In this document: piece after piece, positions 58,756 to 64,000 of the stretch
How the letters are laid out: every line of letters starts with the position of its first letter
Position numbering within the stretch: position 1 is the stretch's first letter
Assembly: GCA_012862575.1 (NCBI GenBank)
Contig: BLSF01000001.1
Location: forward strand, 1 to 64,000
DNA length: 64,000 nt
Source: Parietichytrium sp. I65-24A
Lineage: Eukaryota; Sar; Bigyra; Thraustochytrida; Thraustochytriidae
Direction of reading: 5' to 3'
Program-made: the position numbers and the translations under genes
Notes under the pieces: model-generated
The model's database searches: none
What the model was told of the DNA's origin: nothing
The model's input: only the letters and a program-made list of their open reading frames with translations

Positions 58756-61404
58756 TCAAGACAAGGAAACCTGAGACCGGAGCCCATTCTTCCCTGAATC
58801 CGTGCTCTGAACTGGGCGAGTCATTTCCACAACCTTTGAGCCGCCCGTTCCCGCGGCGTCTGTTGTATTGTGCACAGTCGCTGTAGCGCCATCGTTTTCG
58901 GTACCTTCGTTGGAAGTAAGTGGCGCTTGACTGCGAACAGTCGCAGGCCGCCCGTCTAAAGTGTTGAAACTCGAGGTCTTGGTGTTGATCTGTCTCTGTA
59001 TTGTCCTCCTGACACTAGCCATGTTCGGCTTGGTTACAAAGTAGATCTTTGGACCAAGTACAAGCGCGATGTAAATCAGCGATGAAAAGTTGAGGCTCAA
59101 GCATATCAGCAATGTTTGCGACCTTGCTGGGAGAGGTACAGAAGAGACGAGGAGCACTACGAGGATGATGATAGCTGTCATGCAATAAGATGCAAACATG
59201 ATGGAGTGAGCCTCCATGTATTCCGACGCAGAGTCTCGCCCTTGAAAGCTCAACACGTTGCAGAACAAAAGAATGAGCAGGATGTAGGAGAGCTGGGCGA
59301 CCGGGAGAGAGATCTGAGTGAAGTATGTACACCCTTCAACCTCAACGCTGATCGAAAAAGCTTCGTAAGTGTACACTGTGAAAATGTCTGCCTGACTTGG
59401 ACGGTCAACCACGACCCACGTAACAAAAATTGCAACAGAGCCGGCCATGAGGAGACACAGGAGCCTGAACATGTCCGTTGCAGTGATTACTACACGCTTC
59501 ATTGTGGAGTTTGTCCAAATTTTGTAGATGCGATAAACCTTGACGGTGAGAGATCCAACCAAAAGTGTCATACTGAGCGTCAGGTACAAGACTCGCGTCA
59601 TACATATGCTCCCGTGGTTTGGGCCTAGGAAGGCGAGTGCTGCGACATTACACCAGATTCCGGCAAAACACATGATAGCCAAAAATTGGCGCTGACCTGC
59701 CCTCATCACCACATGGTTGAAGTGCCACAACAGCACCGAAAGGGCCAAGAGGCAAAGCGCCCCGCTGATAAGTGCGCTCGCAGTGAGAACCTTGCCGAGT
59801 GACGAACCATAGTCAACAAAGTTACAGTCTTGCTCGATTGAAACGGGAAGACTAAGGGTCTCTACTGCCACGCAATCACATGGAGTTTCGGGGTCTCGAC
59901 AAGAATTGCCCCATTGATCGATCCAAAAGAAGTCGATTTTGAATCTACTGTTTGCCTGACATGGACCTTTGGAAAAAGAGATGTAATCAGAGGTGCAAGG
60001 CGCGGAACTTGCTTTCCAGTAACTCTTGGTGGCGAACTCTCCTGAGCGTTGCGACTCCGGTAGCAGTGTCTTCAGATTGTTTTTGACGGTAAGGCTTCCC
60101 GTGCTGGCTTCCGAAATGTCAAGATCTGCTTGAACAATGGCGTAGCCGATGGTGGCTTGGCCGTTTGCGTCAAAGCGCAGGTACTCGCCAGGAAGAATTG
60201 TGTCGGCAAAACTTGTCGCCTGCAAGTAGTCGCGCACGCCTGTGGCGGTCTGGACACTAGAAGAGTTGAGCGCCTCAAGAAGAATTCTTGCTGCCTGATA
60301 GCCCATCGCGCCGTACCAGGTGACCTCCACTTGCTCGGACGGAAGCGAAAAGAGAGCGTTATGCCCTTGCGCAGCTCTCTCATCGGCCCAACTAAAGGCT
60401 TCGAAAATTCTCCATTCCCTAACAAACTCTCTGCTCGATGGCTTGTTCAAACTTACGCACCACCATTGTGCAGAAACCGTCAAATTGGCAGAATAAGGAT
60501 CTTTCACTTCAACGATTTCCTCCGTGTCCGTGCCTCTTGCTCCGTACGTCACAAATTGGAAGTCGAGCGGAAAGTCGGGCAGAAGGCTCTGAAGAGCAAT
60601 GAAGTCTGCAGAGTGAGCATCTACAAGAAGGGCATTAAACCCTCTTCCCGTTGCAACCTTTACCTTCTCGTGCTCTGTCAACATGTCTTTTGCTAAACCT
60701 TTGAAATCTTCCACCTCATATGTATTTGGGTACTTAAAATCCATCGCATAGAGGATTTCAAAATATTCCGGATACTTTAGCGAATACTCCGTAACTGCGG
60801 AGCGATACGTCTGACCATGGGCAGAGTCTTCCCATAAAAGGGCGATCTTACTGGGCTTGTAAATTTCGCCAGCGTCCATTTTCGTCATCATGAAGTCTAA
60901 GGTTGACGTTGCCATCTTATGTACAGAAGAAAGTATCCCAAATGCCATCTTGTTGGTGTTGGCCCCGCCTTCACTGGCCACGCGATACATTGTCTCCGAA
61001 GCGGCACCTCCGTTTACGTTCAGCACATTGTGCTTGTCCGTTGCCGCAATTTGATTTACGACGGCTGACGAACCGTAGCCCCCCAGCACGACAACCGGCT
61101 CTTCGTTCGTCCAAGTGACATTGTTGGTGAGGTAGTCGTCAAGGAGCTGCTTCCCAAGGGCGTTTTTTGTCATGTCGTCCATCACAGTCACCACAGAGTC
61201 AAACGCGAGGCTCTGCCTGACGCCATTCCAGTACAGCCCCCCAGATATTTCAAAGCTGTGAAATGCAATCTGATACCCCTTATAATACTGTTTCCCATAC
61301 TGCGCGTTCTTCCCGGTCAGAGGGAGCACAGACACGAACTTTAACGCATTGCTTTTGCCCACCAGGCAGAGGAGGGCCAGAGCTATTATCACCAAACGTG
61401 GCAT
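58756..61404 (-). CDS. Class C (GABA-B-like) G-protein-coupled receptor
   Basis: 882 residues with an ATG start. Signal peptide at 1-20 (LVIIALALLCLVGKSNA). A Venus-flytrap, type-1 periplasmic-binding ligand domain spans about 21-440. It begins FVSVLPLTGKNAQYGKQYYKGYQIA and contains VVLGGYGSSAVVNQIA and WYGAMGYQAARILLEAL, as in amino-acid-binding proteins. A cysteine-containing linker follows, then seven membrane helices at about 536-788. A cytoplasmic tail of about 95 residues is rich in S/T. The architecture is that of metabotropic glutamate and GABA-B receptors, with the cysteine-poor linker nearer to GABA-B. Ligand unknown; the domain suggests a small amino-acid-like molecule. It acts at the plasma membrane. 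Confidence 0.93.
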   Translation of the reverse strand: MPRLVIIALALLCLVGKSNALKFVSVLPLTGKNAQYGKQYYKGYQIAFHSFEISGGLYWNGVRQSLAFDSVVTVMDDMTKNALGKQLLDDYLTNNVTWTNEEPVVVLGGYGSSAVVNQIAATDKHNVLNVNGGAASETMYRVASEGGANTNKMAFGILSSVHKMATSTLDFMMTKMDAGEIYKPSKIALLWEDSAHGQTYRSAVTEYSLKYPEYFEILYAMDFKYPNTYEVEDFKGLAKDMLTEHEKVKVATGRGFNALLVDAHSADFIALQSLLPDFPLDFQFVTYGARGTDTEEIVEVKDPYSANLTVSAQWWCVSLNKPSSREFVREWRIFEAFSWADERAAQGHNALFSLPSEQVEVTWYGAMGYQAARILLEALNSSSVQTATGVRDYLQATSFADTILPGEYLRFDANGQATIGYAIVQADLDISEASTGSLTVKNNLKTLLPESQRSGEFATKSYWKASSAPCTSDYISFSKGPCQANSRFKIDFFWIDQWGNSCRDPETPCDCVAVETLSLPVSIEQDCNFVDYGSSLGKVLTASALISGALCLLALSVLLWHFNHVVMRAGQRQFLAIMCFAGIWCNVAALAFLGPNHGSICMTRVLYLTLSMTLLVGSLTVKVYRIYKIWTNSTMKRVVITATDMFRLLCLLMAGSVAIFVTWVVVDRPSQADIFTVYTYEAFSISVEVEGCTYFTQISLPVAQLSYILLILLFCNVLSFQGRDSASEYMEAHSIMFASYCMTAIIILVVLLVSSVPLPARSQTLLICLSLNFSSLIYIALVLGPKIYFVTKPNMASVRRTIQRQINTKTSSFNTLDGRPATVRSQAPLTSNEGTENDGATATVHNTTDAAGTGGSKVVEMTRPVQSTDSGKNGLRSQVSLS

Positions 61405-63762
61405 TCCCAGATGCTTTCAGCTGAAAACTGATCAACCCCTCGGAATTGACTTCGTCGCTGTTGTTGCTATGCCTCTGCTGCCTTCTGCGATGCAGCCCAC
61501 AAGGGAAAGGAAATGGGATGTACTGAGAGCAAGAAAGGAATTCAAAACCGCAGCTGCGAAAGGATCAAGGGCGGGAACGACAACCAGACGACGGGGAACT
61601 TGCCAAACCAGGCGGTCCACGCCGTTCTTCCGTGCCGTCCTTTGCTGCTTGAAGGCAGGCTGTCGAACTCTCGAAGCCTGCGTTCTGGCGCTTGGTCTCT
61701 TCCCTCCGTCTCTCTCTCTCTCTCTGTATGCGCGTTCCTCTCGGACTATTTCCGCGCGCCGCGCACGCTCCTCGCGACAAGTTGCACTCGTTGACTGCGA
61801 ATGAGCTCTGGCAGGTTGGCCAAGTATTCTTCGGGTACTAAGTCATTCAGTATGTCGCTTGTCCAAAAAGTTGAAAAGTTGGCAGTCAACTTTTTCCTGT
61901 CTCAAGTGACTTGATCATCTTTAGCTTGATGAAGCACAGTCAGTTACTCCAACTACGCGAGAAAGAGAGCTTAGCGTTCGTCTTGAAATGTCTTGAAGAG
62001 CTGTTGCACGCTGATCGTTAGAGCGGAATTTGTGTGAAGCTTTTGGACCGATTCTTTCACAGTATTTCACTATATTTCACTAATTTCGCTGTGAGAGAGT
62101 GGGAGATGAGAGCTATGAGAGCGTTAGGACAGTGAATCCCGTACAGTGAGCTAGCGAGCTACCTCTCGCTGCTGCTACATGATCATCATAATCATCATGA
62201 CAATGATGCCAACGAAGTCTTTCAACGGGTCTGTTGTCGATTGACATGCCAAGGTTAAGGTCACGGTGGTTGAGGGATGAACGTATTTTGGACCCCTGTA
62301 CTCTAGCGCAACTGCAACTAATGGAGCATCGCGAGTCGCCAAAGTCTCGGAAGCTTTGAAGGCTTTGGAAGCTGGCAAAGCTCAAGATGCTGTGACAACC
62401 ACGACGTCGCGTTCTGGCAGGCATCACCGAGCTGAGCCTGTCAGACTGTTGCTTGCCAGCAAAAGCCAGTTGCGTGTAGCATCAAGAGAGAGAGAGAGAG
62501 AGAGAAAAGCAGCGACATGATGGTGAGGGTGGAAGGTCCGTTTGTTCTGTGTGGATCACGTTTGTTAACAGTCAGAATCAACGTTGCACTCCAGCGCTTC
62601 CCAGCTCGTTGGGAGATTGGAAAGGAGATGGGATGATGAAGGGGTGGAGGTGCAGGTCATGGGCCGACTGAAAGTTGCTGACGACTCCTCAGTAGACTCG
62701 TTGCGGGACACTCGAACGCCGCTGATCACATCTTAAAGCCTTGTGCTGTTTCGCGATGAGGCACTACAGATCGAGTCATTTGTCAGTGACCACTGTCGTT
62801 CGCGCAATGAACTGGGCAATTCGCAACGCGTAAGGTCTGTGTGTGCAACGAGTGGAATGATGCCTGCGCCCACCTTAAGGCGTCAATTTATGGTGTCACT
62901 CAAGATGCCAATAGCGTTCTCCCAGTGGGCTTCTCCCGGTGATGGATATACCCACGAGATGGATGTTTTTTCTGACCTCCACACTTTGCCTGCGGGCTTG
63001 CACATGTCGGCCGCGCCACTTGTGCTTGTTTAATGGGCTCGTAGATCGGTCTCTCTATAGATAAAATTTTCAATCAGTTTTTTCAGAATGATTGTCGTTG
63101 CGCAATGCGGAAAGAGAGTCTGAGCTCTGGAAGGCACCATGCTAGTTCGTATAAGAAGCCTAACCTGTCCGTTTTGTTTCTGTGCCAGTGGCACCACTGT
63201 GGGATCGCTATGGACCAGGCAGATACATGGCGGAGGATGGTAGCGAAGACAAGTTGGGCAAATTGGAAAGCACGTGACGCCGTGATAGACTTTTCTTCAT
63301 GAGCTTGGGCAGAACAGGAGCGGGTGAAGCGCCTGCCTGAATTCGATTACTACGCCTGCAATTGATTGAAAGCAAGGGCACCCAGTAAATGACCACGCGG
63401 TAACTTTTTAATCTGGGTTGAAACAATTTTTTCACGATTTATTCTATCTATGCGGCTCTGGAAAGCGACCCCAACGGGACACGCTCTTTCTAGAATAAAC
63501 AACGGCGACATCAATAGCGACAGCGAGAGAAATATAAGGTGCAAGGTATTCTTGCCGACACCAACACAAAATGAGAAATAGCAAGGTCATACCAGGGAGT
63601 TGGAGAGTGATGCAGATTCCCATGGCCTTCCATCAGGCCATCGAAACGAAACATAAGCAGCAGCAGCAGCAGCAGCATCGAATCAAAACAAGGTAACATA
63701 ATTGACTCAGCAGGAGCAAGAGATGATTCGGTCGCTACCGTCACCATGTAGACGGCGAGGTC
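61405..63762. other. 2.4-kb intergenic region
   Basis: Upstream of the GPCR. It contains a (CT)n tract near 61713-61726 and a (GA)n tract near 62486-62503, plus ATCATCATAATCATCATGA near 62180-62198 and a GCA/CAG repeat near 63657-63678. Two weak coding candidates (61513 and about 63130-63291) are described separately. Otherwise nothing seen. Confidence 0.4.
61513..61794 (+). CDS. Possible exon 1 of an acylated protein (weak)
   Basis: 93 codons with an ATG start 109 bp from the divergent GPCR start. The N-terminus MGCTESKKG is a textbook N-myristoylation signal with a neighbouring cysteine for palmitoylation, and the next 40 residues are hydrophilic and protein-like. The rest degenerates into a CT-rich tract and is probably not coding. 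It may therefore be the first exon of a spliced gene, or chance. Confidence 0.25.
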   Translation: MGCTESKKGIQNRSCERIKGGNDNQTTGNLPNQAVHAVLPCRPLLLEGRLSNSRSLRSGAWSLPSVSLSLSVCAFLSDYFRAPRTLLATSCTR

Positions 63763-64000
63763 TTACACCTTGTCCACTACTTGTTGACGAAAGCTGGATC
63801 TGTTGGACTTTTTCTTTTTTGAGGTCTTTGGCCGAACCGAGTTGAGGGACTCACCATACTGCTTGACAAGCTTGGCGTTGAATGAGTCGATGCCATTGGA
63901 GAGGATCTCTTTCACGTCCATCTCCACGTGAAAAGCAGTGGCCTTGGAAGGGTCCTTCTTCTGATAGAATTTTTGCAATCTCGTCTGCAGAGACTGTTGT
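63763..64000 (-). CDS. C-terminal part of a gene continuing past the window
   Basis: 79 codons open to the window edge and ending at TAA (63763-63765). The frame continues upstream of the only internal TTG, so the start lies outside. The sequence RLQKFYQKKDPSKATAF...FNAKLVKQYGESL matches a short helical motif (FY-x(3)-[DN]P-x-K ... L-x-K-YG) that recurs in large algal and protist proteins. The end is basic (KTSKKKKSNRSSFRQQ), which may be a nuclear signal. Product unknown. Confidence 0.7.
   Translation of the reverse strand, partial: QQSLQTRLQKFYQKKDPSKATAFHVEMDVKEILSNGIDSFNAKLVKQYGESLNSVRPKTSKKKKSNRSSFRQQVVDKV

Noticed and set aside
1-64000. Transposons, retroelements, viral inserts and CRISPR arrays
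   Set aside because: No reverse transcriptase, transposase, integrase, capsid, terminal repeat or spaced-repeat array was recognised on reading both strands.

Overview
This window is nuclear DNA from an intron-poor eukaryote, probably a unicellular alga or other protist. It holds long uninterrupted reading frames for clearly eukaryotic proteins: nucleus-encoded mitochondrial proteins with presequences, a myosin, an RBR ubiquitin ligase, a class C receptor and a ribosome-biogenesis factor. It also has tRNA genes without an encoded CCA, followed by T-runs. Two genes are interrupted by short GT-AG introns with GTAAGT donors. I cannot settle the lineage; a compact red-algal or stramenopile-type genome would both fit. 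I saw no viral element, transposon or CRISPR array.

Layout. 1-10 kb: an intergenic stretch, a 20-repeat LRR protein (-), a mitochondrial CBS-pair protein (+) and a 1053-residue presumed mitochondrial P-loop protein (-). 10-21.6 kb: COX10 (+), about 3 kb of gene-poor sequence, a TPR protein (+), the queuosine salvage enzyme QNG1 (-), one tRNA-Gly(UCC), a basic nuclear-type protein (+) and an Mpv17-family protein (-). 22-35 kb: a PIG3-like quinone oxidoreductase with a signal peptide (-), a 2064-residue NHL-LCCL-EGF membrane protein (+) and a probable URB2 (-). 36-45.5 kb: a three-exon adenine phosphoribosyltransferase assembled here by hand (-), a truncated acyl-CoA-synthetase-like protein (+), PP1 inhibitor-3 (-), an RBR E3 ligase (-), a four-helix membrane protein (-) and four more identical tRNA-Gly(UCC) genes (-). 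45.8-64 kb: an unconventional myosin (-), an ankyrin protein (+), complex I NDUFV2 (-), two paralogous one-pass membrane proteins (+, the first spliced), a GABA-B-like class C GPCR (-) and the 3' end of another gene (-).

Genes are monocistronic with 5' flanks of 0.3-1.5 kb, and several are convergent with short 3' spacers. Several products are mitochondrial: CBS protein, COX10, NDUFV2, Mpv17-like, ACS-like and the P-loop protein. There is no sign of an operon-like pathway cluster. Two recurring features of the 5' flanks stand out: a TGACAGTGAGTAC-like word about 220-430 bp before many start codons, and perfect 8-bp tandem repeats about 75-150 bp before three start codons. Many long open frames begin with GTG or TTG; for those I moved the start to the first ATG that gives a sensible N-terminus.
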